Notes under the pieces: generated by a model
Told to the model about the DNA's origin: nothing
Database searches by the model: none
Seen by the model: the letters and a program-made list of their open reading frames with translations, nothing else
Part shown: piece after piece, positions 25,518-33,726 of the stretch
How the letters are laid out: each line of letters starts with the position of its first letter
How positions within the stretch are numbered: the stretch's first letter is position 1
Source: JANWVO01 sp964458495
GTDB lineage: Bacteria > Acidobacteriota > Terriglobia > Bryobacterales > Bryobacteraceae
Assembly: GCA_964458495.1 (NCBI GenBank)
Contig: CAYWJB010000008.1
Coordinates: forward strand, 151,845-215,844
Direction of reading: 5' to 3'
DNA length: 64,000 bases
Position numbers and translations under genes: made by a program

Positions 25518-25733
25518 GTGAAACCAGAGGAGTTGCTCGAACTGATCCGGCGCGAGGCGCAGGGCGGCGCCTCCGCGGATGACGTGGCCAGGGCCGTCGA
25601 GGCGATTCTGCGAAAGCTCAAGCGCGGCCAGTCCGTCTCGCTGCCCGGCGTCGGCAGGCTGGTGCCGGACGGAAAGCGCAGCGTGCGGCTGGAGCCCGCG
25701 GCAAAGCCCGGAGGACGCCGTGGGCGCAGGTGA
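25518..25733 (+). CDS. small HU-like (bacterial DNA-binding fold) protein
   Basis: A 71-residue basic protein starting at GTG. The N-terminal half is helical (ELLELIRREAQGGASADDV, then VEAILRKLKRG). The C-terminal half reads GQSVSLPGVGRLVPDGKRSV, which matches the beta-strand/GFG-turn part of HU/IHF-family proteins in shortened form; the usual long DNA-binding arm is missing. It may bind DNA, RNA or protein. The TIR gene begins 14 nt before this stop and has a similar HU-like N-terminus, so the two products could pair. No ribosome binding site is visible; the TAGACA hexamer 6 nt upstream suggests a leaderless transcript. Confidence 0.62.
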   Translation: MKPEELLELIRREAQGGASADDVARAVEAILRKLKRGQSVSLPGVGRLVPDGKRSVRLEPAAKPGGRRGRR

Positions 25734-26289
25734 CACGGCTTCCGTGCAGCAGCTGGCGCGCCTGCTGCGGCAATGCCTGAAAGAAGGGCGCGCCGTGCAC
25801 GTGGAGCGTCTCGGCACCTTCCGCCCGGACTCCGGAGGCGCATTCTCATTCCGCCCGGACCCCAGGCCATCCATCTTCCTGGCTTACGCCGCAGAGGATG
25901 CAGCGGGCGTGGGGCGCCTCTTTGACGAGCTGGAACGCGCCGGATTCGCACCCTGGATGGACCGCCGCAAGCTGCTTCCAGGGCAGAACTGGCCGCGCGC
26001 CATCGAGGGCGCCATCGAAACGGCCGATTTCTTCGTCGCCTGCTTCTCCCGTCTCTCCGCCAGGAAACGCGGCAATTTTCAGAGCGAGCTTCGCTACGCG
26101 CTGGACTGCGCGCGCCTGGCGCCGGTCGACGACGTGTTCCTGATCCCGGCAAGGCTCGACGACTGCCGCCTGCCGGAAGAGATCCGCCGCCGCTGGCACT
26201 ATGTCGACCTGTTCCCTTCCTTCGGCGACGGCGTCAAGAAGCTCGTGCAGATCATCCGCCGCGAGATGCGGAAGCGGGCCGCCGCGTGA
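25720..26289 (+). CDS. TIR-domain protein with HU-like N-terminus
   Basis: A 189-residue protein starting at GTG. Residues 8-46 read like a truncated HU-type unit (LARLLRQCLKEG, then VHVERLGTF and FSFRPDP). Residues 50-185 form a TIR domain: SIFLAYAAEDAAGVGRLFDE, WMDRRKLLPGQNW, IETADFFVACFSRLSARKRG, then FQSELRYALD with Glu123 at the position of the NADase catalytic Glu, and LIPARLDDC. Bacterial TIR domains of this type often cleave NAD or make signalling nucleotides in phage defence. The start overlaps the small HU-like gene by 14 nt, so expression is coupled. The fusion order HU-like/TIR is unusual; function is inferred only. Confidence 0.75.
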   Translation: MGAGDTASVQQLARLLRQCLKEGRAVHVERLGTFRPDSGGAFSFRPDPRPSIFLAYAAEDAAGVGRLFDELERAGFAPWMDRRKLLPGQNWPRAIEGAIETADFFVACFSRLSARKRGNFQSELRYALDCARLAPVDDVFLIPARLDDCRLPEEIRRRWHYVDLFPSFGDGVKKLVQIIRREMRKRAAA

Positions 26290-26296
26290 GCCACTC

Positions 26297-26710
26297 TCAG
26301 CGCGCGTCTTTCTTCGGCGCCGGCAGCCTCGCCAGCCGCCGCCGGACCTCCGTTGCCTGCCTCGAATATGGCTCCAGTTCGAGATACTTCTCGTAGGCGG
26401 CCCGGGCGGCGTCAGCGTCTTTCAGCTTTTCACGCGCCTGGCCGAGCAGGAAGTACGCCTCCGCAAATCCGGGATTCCATTTTGTGGCTTCTGCAAAGCG
26501 TCCGGCGGCGGCTTTCCACCTTCCGCGGCGCATATAGAAACGCCCGATTTTGACCTCGTTTTCGGCTTGAATCGGATTGAATTCGTAGGTCCGTTCCTTC
26601 GCCGCCACGTCCTCCTCTTCCGGCTCGGCGGGCGGAGGCTGCGGAGGCGGAGGCGGCTGCACCGCCCAGAGCGATGCCGCCAGGATCAGCGCCGCGGCCG
26701 TGCGTGCCAC
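26297..26710 (-). CDS. secreted or periplasmic TPR protein
   Basis: A 137-residue protein with a hydrophobic N-terminal signal (ARTAAALILAASLWAV), a Pro-rich linker and about two TPR units (AAAGRFAEATKWNPGFAEAY, then AARAAYEKYLELEPYSRQAT). It probably acts as a periplasmic protein-binding module; the partner is unknown. Longer in-frame starts (26737, 26746) would overlap the divergent uvrC start. The GTG at 26710 lies 6 nt after a -10-like TATACT on the same strand, which favours a leaderless start there. It converges on the TIR gene with only 7 nt between stops. Confidence 0.72.
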   Translation of the reverse strand: MARTAAALILAASLWAVQPPPPPQPPPAEPEEEDVAAKERTYEFNPIQAENEVKIGRFYMRRGRWKAAAGRFAEATKWNPGFAEAYFLLGQAREKLKDADAARAAYEKYLELEPYSRQATEVRRRLARLPAPKKDAR

Positions 26711-26716
26711 AATCAA

Positions 26717-26722
26717 AGTATA
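26717..26722 (-). promoter_or_regulatory. -10-like hexamer TATACT before the TPR gene
   Basis: On the minus strand TATACT (five of six consensus bases) is followed by 6 nt and the GTG start. It shares the short divergent gap with uvrC; on the plus strand a TATAGG hexamer at 26719-26724 could serve uvrC with a leader of about 5 nt. Confidence 0.4.
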
Positions 26723-26735
26723 GGGCGTCCCACCC

Positions 26736-28580
26736 ATGTCCCGCACGGACGAGCTCCGCCAGAAGGCTGCCGAGCTGCCGCAGCAGCCGGGCGTCTACAT
26801 CTACCGGGCCGCCGGCGGCGAGGTCCTCTATGTCGGCAAGGCAAAGAACCTGCGGGCCCGCGTCCGCAGCTATTTCAGCGCGGAGCGTCTCGCGGAAGCC
26901 AAGACCGGCCGGCTTGTCCACGCCGCGCACTCGCTCGACTACATCCTCGTGGACAACGAGAAGGAGGCCCTGGCCCTCGAAAACCTCCTCATCAAGCAGC
27001 ACAAGCCGCGCTTCAACGTGCTGCTCAGGGACGACAAGACCTATCCCTACATCAAGCTGACTCACGAGAAATGGCCGCGCGTGTATGTCACGCGGAGGAT
27101 CCGGAAAGACGGCCAGTATTTCGGCCCGTATTTCCCCGGAAATCTGGCCCACCGCCTGGTGAAATTGATCCACAAGAATTTCCGGATCCCCTCCTGCAAG
27201 GTCGACCTCGGCAAGCCCCACGCGCAGCCTTGCCTCGAATACCACATCCACCGCTGCCTCGGGCCCTGCGTTCCCGGGCTGGTGGCCGAAGAGACTTACG
27301 CCGAGCGTGTGAAGGACGTGCGCGCCTTCCTTGACGGGCGCGTCCGCGACCTTGCCGCGAGCCTGCGGGAGCGGATGATCGAGGCCTCCGAATCGCTCGA
27401 TTTCGAGCGCGCCGCGGCCCTGCGGGACCTGCTGCGCACGGTGGAGGAACTCGAAGAGCGCCAGAAGATGGCCTCCGCCGCGGGCGACGACGCCGACTTT
27501 TTCGCGCTCCACGCCGAGCCGCCGCTCGTCGCCGTCAACATTTTCCATGTGCGGAACGGACGCGTCGTCGACCGCCGCGAACTGTTCTGGGAAGACGCGT
27601 GGGAGTACGACCAGCAGGACTTTCTCTCTTCCCTGCTCATGCAGATCTACAGCGAGGGGCAGCCCGTGCCGGCGCAGATCCATCTGCCCGTGGAGCTTGA
27701 GGACCGCGAGATCCTCGAGGAGCTCCTCGCGGAGACGCGCGGGCGCAGAGTCGCGATCCATACGCCGCAGCGGGGCGTCAAGAAAGCGCTGCTCGGTCTG
27801 GTCGAGACCAATGCGCGCCAGAGCTTCGAGCAGCGCTTTCGCGTGCGCAAGCCGCGCCCCGGAGAGATCGCCGTGGCGCTCGAAGAGGCGCTGGATCTGC
27901 CGGAAGCTCCGCGCCGCATCGAGTGCTTCGACATCTCGCACATCCAGGGCTCGGAGAAGGTCGCCAGCATGGTCGTCTGGGAAGAGGGCCGCATGAAGAA
28001 ATCCGCCTACCGGAAGTTCATCATCCGCACGGTGGAGGGCAGCGACGACTTCGCCTCCATGCGCGAAGTGGTCCTGCGCCGCTACCGGCGCCTGCGAGAG
28101 GAAGGCGGCGAGATGCCCGGACTCGTGCTCGTCGACGGCGGCATCGGGCAGCTGCACGCCGCGGCGGCGGCGCTCGAAGAGCTGGGCGTTCTGAACCAGC
28201 CGCTGGCGGCCATCGCCAAGCGCGAGGAGATCCTCTACGTCGCCGGGCGCGAAGACGAGCCCGTCATGCTGGACCGCACCTCCCCCGTGCTGCACCTTGT
28301 GCAGAGGATCCGCGACGAGGCGCACCGCTTCGCAGTCACGTTCCACCGCCACCGCCGCGATGCCCGCACGCTGCGCAGCCAGTTGCTGGAGGTTCCCGGC
28401 ATCGGGCCGAAGACCGTGGACAAGCTGCTGAAGAGCCTCGGCAGCCTGGCAGCGGTGCGGGCCGCAGGCGAAGAGGAGCTCGCGCGCGTGGCCGGAGCCG
28501 CGGCGGCGCGGAAAATCCGCGCCGCGCTCGCCGCGGACTCAGCGCCCGAAGGCGAGACGGATGGCAAGGTGCTCGGGTAG
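26736..28580 (+). CDS. uvrC: excinuclease ABC subunit C (UvrC)
   Basis: A 614-residue nucleotide excision repair endonuclease that makes both incisions around bulky lesions with UvrAB. The GIY-YIG nuclease is at residues 15-93 (GVYIYRAAGGEVLYVGKAKN), a UVR coiled-coil near 205-240, the RNase H-like 3' nuclease domain around 260-510 (ECFDISHIQGSEKVASMVVW, LVLVDGGIGQLHAA) and two C-terminal HhH motifs (VPGIGPKTVDKLL). The length matches the family. The 3' end overlaps the convergent metallophosphoesterase gene by 42 nt. Confidence 0.96.
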   Translation: MSRTDELRQKAAELPQQPGVYIYRAAGGEVLYVGKAKNLRARVRSYFSAERLAEAKTGRLVHAAHSLDYILVDNEKEALALENLLIKQHKPRFNVLLRDDKTYPYIKLTHEKWPRVYVTRRIRKDGQYFGPYFPGNLAHRLVKLIHKNFRIPSCKVDLGKPHAQPCLEYHIHRCLGPCVPGLVAEETYAERVKDVRAFLDGRVRDLAASLRERMIEASESLDFERAAALRDLLRTVEELEERQKMASAAGDDADFFALHAEPPLVAVNIFHVRNGRVVDRRELFWEDAWEYDQQDFLSSLLMQIYSEGQPVPAQIHLPVELEDREILEELLAETRGRRVAIHTPQRGVKKALLGLVETNARQSFEQRFRVRKPRPGEIAVALEEALDLPEAPRRIECFDISHIQGSEKVASMVVWEEGRMKKSAYRKFIIRTVEGSDDFASMREVVLRRYRRLREEGGEMPGLVLVDGGIGQLHAAAAALEELGVLNQPLAAIAKREEILYVAGREDEPVMLDRTSPVLHLVQRIRDEAHRFAVTFHRHRRDARTLRSQLLEVPGIGPKTVDKLLKSLGSLAAVRAAGEEELARVAGAAAARKIRAALAADSAPEGETDGKVLG

Positions 28581-29279
28581 CCCGGCGTCGAGAATGCGTT
28601 TCTGCGCCGCCTCCACCGGGTATTCCACCCGGCGCAATGCGATCAGGCGCCGCTCCGCGTCCCACAGCGCGTAGGCGGCGCGCGGGTCGCGGTCGCGCGG
28701 CTGGCCCACCGAGCCGGCGTTGATCACGTACAGCGCCCCGTCTTCCAGTTCATACACCACTTCGGTCTCCCCGAACCGCGGCCGCCGCAGTTCCAGAACG
28801 CCGCCGCGCGTCCACATCCACCCGCCTTGCAAATGCGTATGGCCGAAGAAGCAGAGGCTGGCGTGCACGGCATCGTGCAGCATCAGCGCCTCTTCGCGGT
28901 CCACGATGTACTCGTCCTCGTCCCACGGAGATCCGTGGAACAGCTCGTATCCATCCGCCGCCAGCGGCCCGGCAGGCAGCGCGCGCAGCCAGGCCAGCTG
29001 CCGCGCATCCAGCTGTTCGTGCGTCCAGCGGGCCGCCTCGTAGGCGTACTGGTTGAAGTCGTTGGGCTCTTCGATGAAGGCGCAAACGCGGTCGTGGTTG
29101 CCGCGAACCACCCGGCGCACGGCGCCGGCCGCCCAGTCGATCACTTCCCGCGGGCAGGCGTTGTAGCCCACCAGATCGCCGCAGCAGAGAATCTCGTCGT
29201 ACTGCCCCTCGGCGTGCGCCAGCACTGCGGCAAGCGCGTCGTGGTTGGAGTGAATGTCGCTGACGATCAGCCGGCGCAT
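28539..29279 (-). CDS. YfcE/ApaH-like metallophosphoesterase
   Basis: A 246-residue calcineurin-like phosphoesterase. All metal-binding motifs are present: SDIHSN (residues 7-12), CGDLVGYNACP, RGNHDRV and GHTHLQGG, ending with a GSVGQPRDRDPRAAYALW strand typical of the compact YfcE/MJ0936 branch. Likely substrates are phosphodiesters or phosphoproteins; none can be named. The protein is cytosolic with no signal peptide. Its 5' end overlaps the upstream membrane phosphoesterase gene by 13 nt, so the two phosphoesterases are probably co-transcribed, and its 3' end overlaps uvrC. Confidence 0.87.
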   Translation of the reverse strand: MRRLIVSDIHSNHDALAAVLAHAEGQYDEILCCGDLVGYNACPREVIDWAAGAVRRVVRGNHDRVCAFIEEPNDFNQYAYEAARWTHEQLDARQLAWLRALPAGPLAADGYELFHGSPWDEDEYIVDREEALMLHDAVHASLCFFGHTHLQGGWMWTRGGVLELRRPRFGETEVVYELEDGALYVINAGSVGQPRDRDPRAAYALWDAERRLIALRRVEYPVEAAQKRILDAGLPEHLAIRLAFGR

Positions 29280-30412
29280 AGTCTGACCAAGCTTACCTCA
29301 GGCGGCGCCCCGATCCGCACGGGAACGCCCACTGTGCCCAGCCCGCAGGAGACGTAGAGGCGCGATTGGCCCAGCTCGTAGGCGCCGCGGACGTACTTTG
29401 TGAACGCCCGCGCCACGTTGATGTTCTCGCTCAGCACGGGAACGTTCACCTGCCCTCCGTGCGTGTGGCCCGCCAGCATCAGACCGAAGCCTGCCGCCGC
29501 GGCGGCCGGGAAATGCGCCGGATTGTGCTGGAGCAGAACATTGAATGCGGAAGCATTGACCAATGGCCGAACGAACGGATCCATGCGCGTGCCCGTTCCG
29601 GAATAATCCACTCCCGCCAGATTCAGCCGCGCCGCGCCGAAGCGCAACAGCGCGGACTGCCCGCGCAGCACCGTCATGCCGCGGCGCGCGGCCCCGCGTG
29701 TGGCCGCCTGGGTCACCCCGGCGTACTTTTCGTGATTGCCGTGGCAGACGAAGACGCCCGCCTCGGCGCGCAGCCGCCGCAGCAGATCCAGGCAGCCTTC
29801 CAGATCGTCTCCGGCGCGCGTGATCAGATCGCCGGTGAGCACGGCGATGTGCGCGCGCGTTTCATTCGCCATATCCACGGCGCGCCGCAACTCGGCCGCG
29901 CCGAAAAAGGGGCCGAAGTGGATGTCGCTGAGTTGCACGATCCGCAGCCCGTCCAGATCGCCCGGAAGGCCGGGGATCGTCATCTCCTCTTCCACCACCG
30001 AGAGCCCGTAGCGCGCCAGCACGATGCCGAACCCCGCTCCCCCCACGGGCGCCGCTGCGGCCGGCAGCGCCAGCGCCAGCATCCGGCGCCGCGAGAGGTC
30101 GAAAGCCGCAGGCGCCGCCCACTGGAGCCACAGCAACAGCGCCACCACTGCCAGCACCCAGAACAGCGAGAGCGCCAGCGCCCATGCAATGAAGTCCGCC
30201 GGCAGCCACGCAAAGCTGTGCGACGTCAGCACGGGCACCGCCAGCGCCATCCACGCCGACATGAACCCCAGCCAAAGGCGCGCGAACCGGCGCAGCTTCT
30301 CCTGGCGCTGAAGCCGCGCATCGCGCTCCAGGCGGCGGTACAGGCTCCGGTGCATCGAGAGCGTCAGAAGGATGACAAGGCAAATCGGCGCCCAGCGCCG
30401 GAGGATCTCCAT
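29267..30412 (-). CDS. membrane-anchored YkuE-type metallophosphoesterase
   Basis: A 381-residue protein. The N-terminal ~150 residues carry four or so hydrophobic helices (ICLVILLTLSM, LGFMSAWMALAVPVL, FIAWALALSLFWVLAVVALL, MLALALPAAAAPVGGAGF). The C-terminal part is a calcineurin-like phosphoesterase with SDIHFGPFFG, TGDLITRAGDDLEG, HGNHEKYAG and AGHTHGGQV. YkuE-like enzymes act on membrane-associated phosphorylated lipids or cell-wall precursors; the substrate here is unknown. It lies upstream of, and overlaps, a second phosphoesterase gene. On the minus strand a TAGAAT hexamer lies 14 nt before the ATG. Confidence 0.85.
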   Translation of the reverse strand: MEILRRWAPICLVILLTLSMHRSLYRRLERDARLQRQEKLRRFARLWLGFMSAWMALAVPVLTSHSFAWLPADFIAWALALSLFWVLAVVALLLWLQWAAPAAFDLSRRRMLALALPAAAAPVGGAGFGIVLARYGLSVVEEEMTIPGLPGDLDGLRIVQLSDIHFGPFFGAAELRRAVDMANETRAHIAVLTGDLITRAGDDLEGCLDLLRRLRAEAGVFVCHGNHEKYAGVTQAATRGAARRGMTVLRGQSALLRFGAARLNLAGVDYSGTGTRMDPFVRPLVNASAFNVLLQHNPAHFPAAAAAGFGLMLAGHTHGGQVNVPVLSENINVARAFTKYVRGAYELGQSRLYVSCGLGTVGVPVRIGAPPEVSLVRLCAG

Positions 30413-30464
30413 GAGGTCTTGCTCTCATTCTACGTTCCGCCCGGCCGGTCCCGGACGCGGCGGG

Positions 30465-30470
30465 TACAAT
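30465..30470 (+). promoter_or_regulatory. -10-like hexamer TACAAT before the PfkB gene
   Basis: TACAAT (five of six consensus bases) ends 7 nt before the ATG at 30478, so the transcript would begin at or one base before the start codon. No ribosome binding site lies between them. Confidence 0.45.
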
Positions 30471-30477
30471 TAGAACA

Positions 30478-31389
30478 ATGTCGCTCGTTGTTGTTGGATC
30501 GGTGGCCTACGACGGCGTGGCCACGCCCGCCGGCAAAGTGGACCGCATGCTGGGCGGCGCCTGCACCTACATCTCGCTCGCCGCCAGCTACTTCACGCCC
30601 GTCTCGATCGTCGCTGTTGTTGGCGAGGACTTCGCCGGGGAGGACGCCGAACTGCTCGCCTCGCGCGGCATCAACCTCGACGGGCTGGAGCGCGCGCCGG
30701 GCAAAACGTTCTTCTGGGCCGGCCTCTACAGCGAAGACATGAACGACCGCCAGACGCTCGCCACCGAGCTGAACGTGTTCGCCGGCTTCCGCCCGCAGTT
30801 GCCCGCCTCCTGCCGCGACAAGCCCTACCTCATGCTCGGCAACATCCAGCCGTCGCTGCAGCGCAGCGTGCGGGAGCAGATGAACGGCACGCGGCTCGCG
30901 GGCGGCGACACCATGAACTTCTGGATCGAAGGCAGCCGCGCCGAGCTGCTCGAAACCATCGCCGGCTGGGATTTCCTGCTGATCAACGACAGCGAGGCGC
31001 GCCTGCTCAGCGGAGAGCGGAACCTGCGGCGCGCCGCCGCCGCCATCCGCGCCATGGGGCCGCGGATCCTGGTGATCAAGCGCGGCGAGTACGGCGCCAC
31101 GCTCTTCCACGACGAAGGCGCCTTCAGCCTGCCCGGATATCTGCTGGAAACGCTCAAGGATCCCACCGGCGCGGGGGACTGCTTCGCCGGCGGCTTCATT
31201 GGCTCGCTGGCCGAGCGCGGCGTCACCGCTGAAACGGCCACTCCGGCCGATCTTGCCCGCGCCGTCGCCTACGGCTCCGTGATGGGGAGCTTCTGCTGCG
31301 AAGAATTCGGCGTGGGCCGCTTCCGCACGCTGACCCGGGATGACATCGAACGCCGGTTCCAGGAATTCCGCCGCCTCACTGCGTTCTAG
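30478..31389 (+). CDS. PfkB-family carbohydrate kinase
   Basis: A 303-residue ribokinase-fold sugar or nucleoside kinase. The N-terminal strand is MSLVVVGSVAYDGV and the C-terminal catalytic motif is DPTGAGDCFAGGFIGSLAE, with the catalytic Asp in GAGD. The substrate cannot be assigned; sequence between residues 90 and 170 is adapted to an unknown sugar. It is preceded by a -10-like hexamer and no ribosome binding site. The next gene's start overlaps its 3' end by 50 nt, suggesting coupling with a membrane glycosyltransferase. Confidence 0.88.
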   Translation: MSLVVVGSVAYDGVATPAGKVDRMLGGACTYISLAASYFTPVSIVAVVGEDFAGEDAELLASRGINLDGLERAPGKTFFWAGLYSEDMNDRQTLATELNVFAGFRPQLPASCRDKPYLMLGNIQPSLQRSVREQMNGTRLAGGDTMNFWIEGSRAELLETIAGWDFLLINDSEARLLSGERNLRRAAAAIRAMGPRILVIKRGEYGATLFHDEGAFSLPGYLLETLKDPTGAGDCFAGGFIGSLAERGVTAETATPADLARAVAYGSVMGSFCCEEFGVGRFRTLTRDDIERRFQEFRRLTAF

Positions 31390-32911
31390 GACCGCCGCCG
31401 CAGCCGTGGCGCTGGCCCTGGCGGCGCTCGGCGCCAGTGCGGCCGCACTCGCGCACCAAAACGGCTGGACGCTCTACTACGGCGACGCAGAAGCGCACCT
31501 TAACATCGCCCGCCGTTTCGTCGACTCCCGAACGTCGGGCGTCCACCAGCTTGGCACCGTGTGGCTGCCCCTGCCGCATCTGCTGGCCGCGCCGCTGGCG
31601 CGTCACGGCGAGCTGTGGCACAGCGGCCTGTCCGGCGTTGCGCCATCCGTGGCCGCGTTCACCCTCGCCGGACTGTTCCTCTTCCTCACGCTGCGCCGGA
31701 TAGCGGGCTCCACACCGGCAGCCCTGGCGGGCGCCGCCGTCTTCGCCCTGAACCCGAACCTGCTCTACCTGCAAGCGGCCCCGATGACCGAACCGCTGGC
31801 TCTCGCCTGCCTCCTGGGCCAGCTCTACTGCCTGGTCCGCTTCCACGATTCTCAACGCACGCGCGACGCTGTGCTGGCCGGTCTGTGCGCACTGGCAGGC
31901 ACAGGGACGCGCTACGATCTGTGGTTCGTCGTGCCCTTCGCCGCGCTCTTCCTGTTATGGCGCGGCGGCCCCGGCCGCTGGCGAAGCGCCGCCGCCTACT
32001 GCGCGTTGGCCGCCGCCGGACCCCTGTGGTGGCTGGCGCACAACTGGTGGTTCTTCGGCGACGCGCTCGAATTCTGGCGCGGCGAATGGTCCGCGCGGGC
32101 CATCTACCAGCGCCAGCTCGAGCGCGGCATGGCGCGCTATCCGGGCGACGGAGACTGGCTGGCGGCGGCGCGCTACTATCTGGAAGCGGCGCGCCTGTGC
32201 TGCGGGCTGCCGCTGTTCTGGCTCAGCCTGGCGGGCGCAGTGGCGGCGCTCAGGCGCTTCGCTGCGGCGGCCGTCTTCGTGCTGCTGGTTCCGTTCTTCT
32301 ACGTGCTGAGCATGTACTCCTCGGGCACGCCCATCTTCGTGCCGCACCTCTGGCCCTTCAGCTACTACAACACGCGCTATGGCATCGCCTGGCTCGCGGT
32401 GGCTGCAGTGGGCGCAGCCGCCCTGACAGCACTGGCCCCCTTGCGGTGGCGCGGTTGGGCGGCTCTCGCGATCCTCGCCGCCGCCGTCTCTCCGTGGTTC
32501 CTTGCGCCGCGCCCGGATGCGTGGATCTGCTGGAAGGAATCCGAAGTCAACTCGATCTCCCGCCGGCACATGGCTGCGGAAGCGGCCGCATTCTTGCGCG
32601 AGCGTTACCGCCCGGGGGCGGGCATCCTGCTGAGCTTCGGCGATCTGACGGCCGTGCTGCGGCTGGCCGGGATCCCCGTGCGGGAATCGCTCCACGTCGA
32701 CGACCGGCTGCCATTTCAAGCCGCCGTGGCGCGTCCCGATCTCTTCCTTCAAGAGGAATGGGTGCTGTGCAACGCCGGCGACCGCGCCTGCCGCGCCGCC
32801 GCGCGCCTCCAGCGCGGCCCGCGCCGCTACGAATGTGTCAAAATTCTTGCAGCCAAAGACGCGCCGGGCATCGAGATCTGGCGCCGGATCGGGGCGTTTG
32901 TCGAGCCATGA
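31340..32911 (+). CDS. multi-spanning membrane glycosyltransferase-like protein (GT39/PMT type)
   Basis: A 523-residue integral membrane protein with about ten hydrophobic helices. The first extracytoplasmic loop contains YYGDAEAHLNIARRFVDS, whose DAE motif and position resemble the catalytic Asp region of polyprenyl-phosphate-dependent GT39/GT83 enzymes. A WLPLPHLLAAPL helix and YNTRYGIAWLAVAAV helix follow. It probably transfers a sugar from a lipid carrier outside the membrane; donor and acceptor are unknown. The start at 31340 overlaps the kinase gene by 50 nt; GTG 31406, just before the first helix, is a possible alternative. Its stop overlaps dapF (ATGA). Confidence 0.77.
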   Translation: MTSNAGSRNSAASLRSRTAAAAVALALAALGASAAALAHQNGWTLYYGDAEAHLNIARRFVDSRTSGVHQLGTVWLPLPHLLAAPLARHGELWHSGLSGVAPSVAAFTLAGLFLFLTLRRIAGSTPAALAGAAVFALNPNLLYLQAAPMTEPLALACLLGQLYCLVRFHDSQRTRDAVLAGLCALAGTGTRYDLWFVVPFAALFLLWRGGPGRWRSAAAYCALAAAGPLWWLAHNWWFFGDALEFWRGEWSARAIYQRQLERGMARYPGDGDWLAAARYYLEAARLCCGLPLFWLSLAGAVAALRRFAAAAVFVLLVPFFYVLSMYSSGTPIFVPHLWPFSYYNTRYGIAWLAVAAVGAAALTALAPLRWRGWAALAILAAAVSPWFLAPRPDAWICWKESEVNSISRRHMAAEAAAFLRERYRPGAGILLSFGDLTAVLRLAGIPVRESLHVDDRLPFQAAVARPDLFLQEEWVLCNAGDRACRAAARLQRGPRRYECVKILAAKDAPGIEIWRRIGAFVEP

Positions 32912-33726
32912 TTCCTTTCACCAAGGCGCACGGAGCGCGCAACGATTTCCTGCTTACCTGGGCGCATGAGGCACCCGCGGAAGGCCTGCTGCGCCGGGCG
33001 GCCCGCGCCATCTGCGACCGCCACGCAGGCGTCGGCGCGGACGGCTGGCTGCTGGTAAGACCGTCCGCGCAAGGCGAGCCCGCTTCGATCCGCCTCTTCA
33101 ACTCCGATGGCAGCGTGGCCGAGATCAGCGGCAACGGCACGCGCTGCGCCGCCGCGTTTCTCTGCGACGCCGGGCTCGCCGGAGAGCAGATCCTCATCCG
33201 CACCGGCGCCGGCGACAAGCGCCTGCGGCTGCTGCGGCGGCATGGTCTGTGGTTCGAGTTCGAGATGGACATGGGCGAAGCGAAGCCGCAGCAGATTCGC
33301 GATTCTCTGGAGGCCGGCGGGCGGCTGCTGGACTGCTCGCTGCTATGGGTAGGCAACCCGCAGTGCGCCGTCTTCGTGGACGAGATCCCCGCCGACTGGG
33401 TCTCCCTCGGCGCCGCCATCGAAAGCCATCCGCGGTTCCCGCACCGCACCAATGTCAGTTTCGTCAAGGTCCTGGATGCGGCCAATCTCGAGGTGCGCTT
33501 CTACGAGCGCGGCGCGGGCGTCACAGAGTCGAGCGGAACCGGCTCCACCGGCGCTTTCGCCGCTGCGCGCGCTCGTGGCCTGGTCGGACCCAAGGCGGCC
33601 ATTCACACGCCGGCAGGCCCGCTCGCGGTGCGCGAAGACGGCGGCGCCATCTTCCTCACAGGCCCTGCGGAGATCGTCGCCGGAGGCGAGTTCTACTTCT
33701 CCGGCAACGAAGAGAACCAGCGGTAG
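32908..33726 (+). CDS. dapF: DapF-like diaminopimelate epimerase homologue with altered active site
   Basis: A 272-residue two-domain epimerase-fold protein. The first catalytic region is intact: FNSDGSVAEISGNGTRCAAA with Cys80. In the second region DapF normally has GAGET-L-A-C-G-T-G; here it reads GAGVTESSGTGSTG, placing Ser209 where the second catalytic Cys belongs. DapF uses both Cys residues to interconvert LL- and meso-diaminopimelate, so activity, mechanism or substrate may differ. It overlaps the preceding membrane protein by 4 nt. Its 3' end overlaps the convergent beta-lactamase-fold gene by 34 nt. No other lysine-pathway gene is nearby. Confidence 0.8.
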   Translation: MIPFTKAHGARNDFLLTWAHEAPAEGLLRRAARAICDRHAGVGADGWLLVRPSAQGEPASIRLFNSDGSVAEISGNGTRCAAAFLCDAGLAGEQILIRTGAGDKRLRLLRRHGLWFEFEMDMGEAKPQQIRDSLEAGGRLLDCSLLWVGNPQCAVFVDEIPADWVSLGAAIESHPRFPHRTNVSFVKVLDAANLEVRFYERGAGVTESSGTGSTGAFAAARARGLVGPKAAIHTPAGPLAVREDGGAIFLTGPAEIVAGGEFYFSGNEENQR

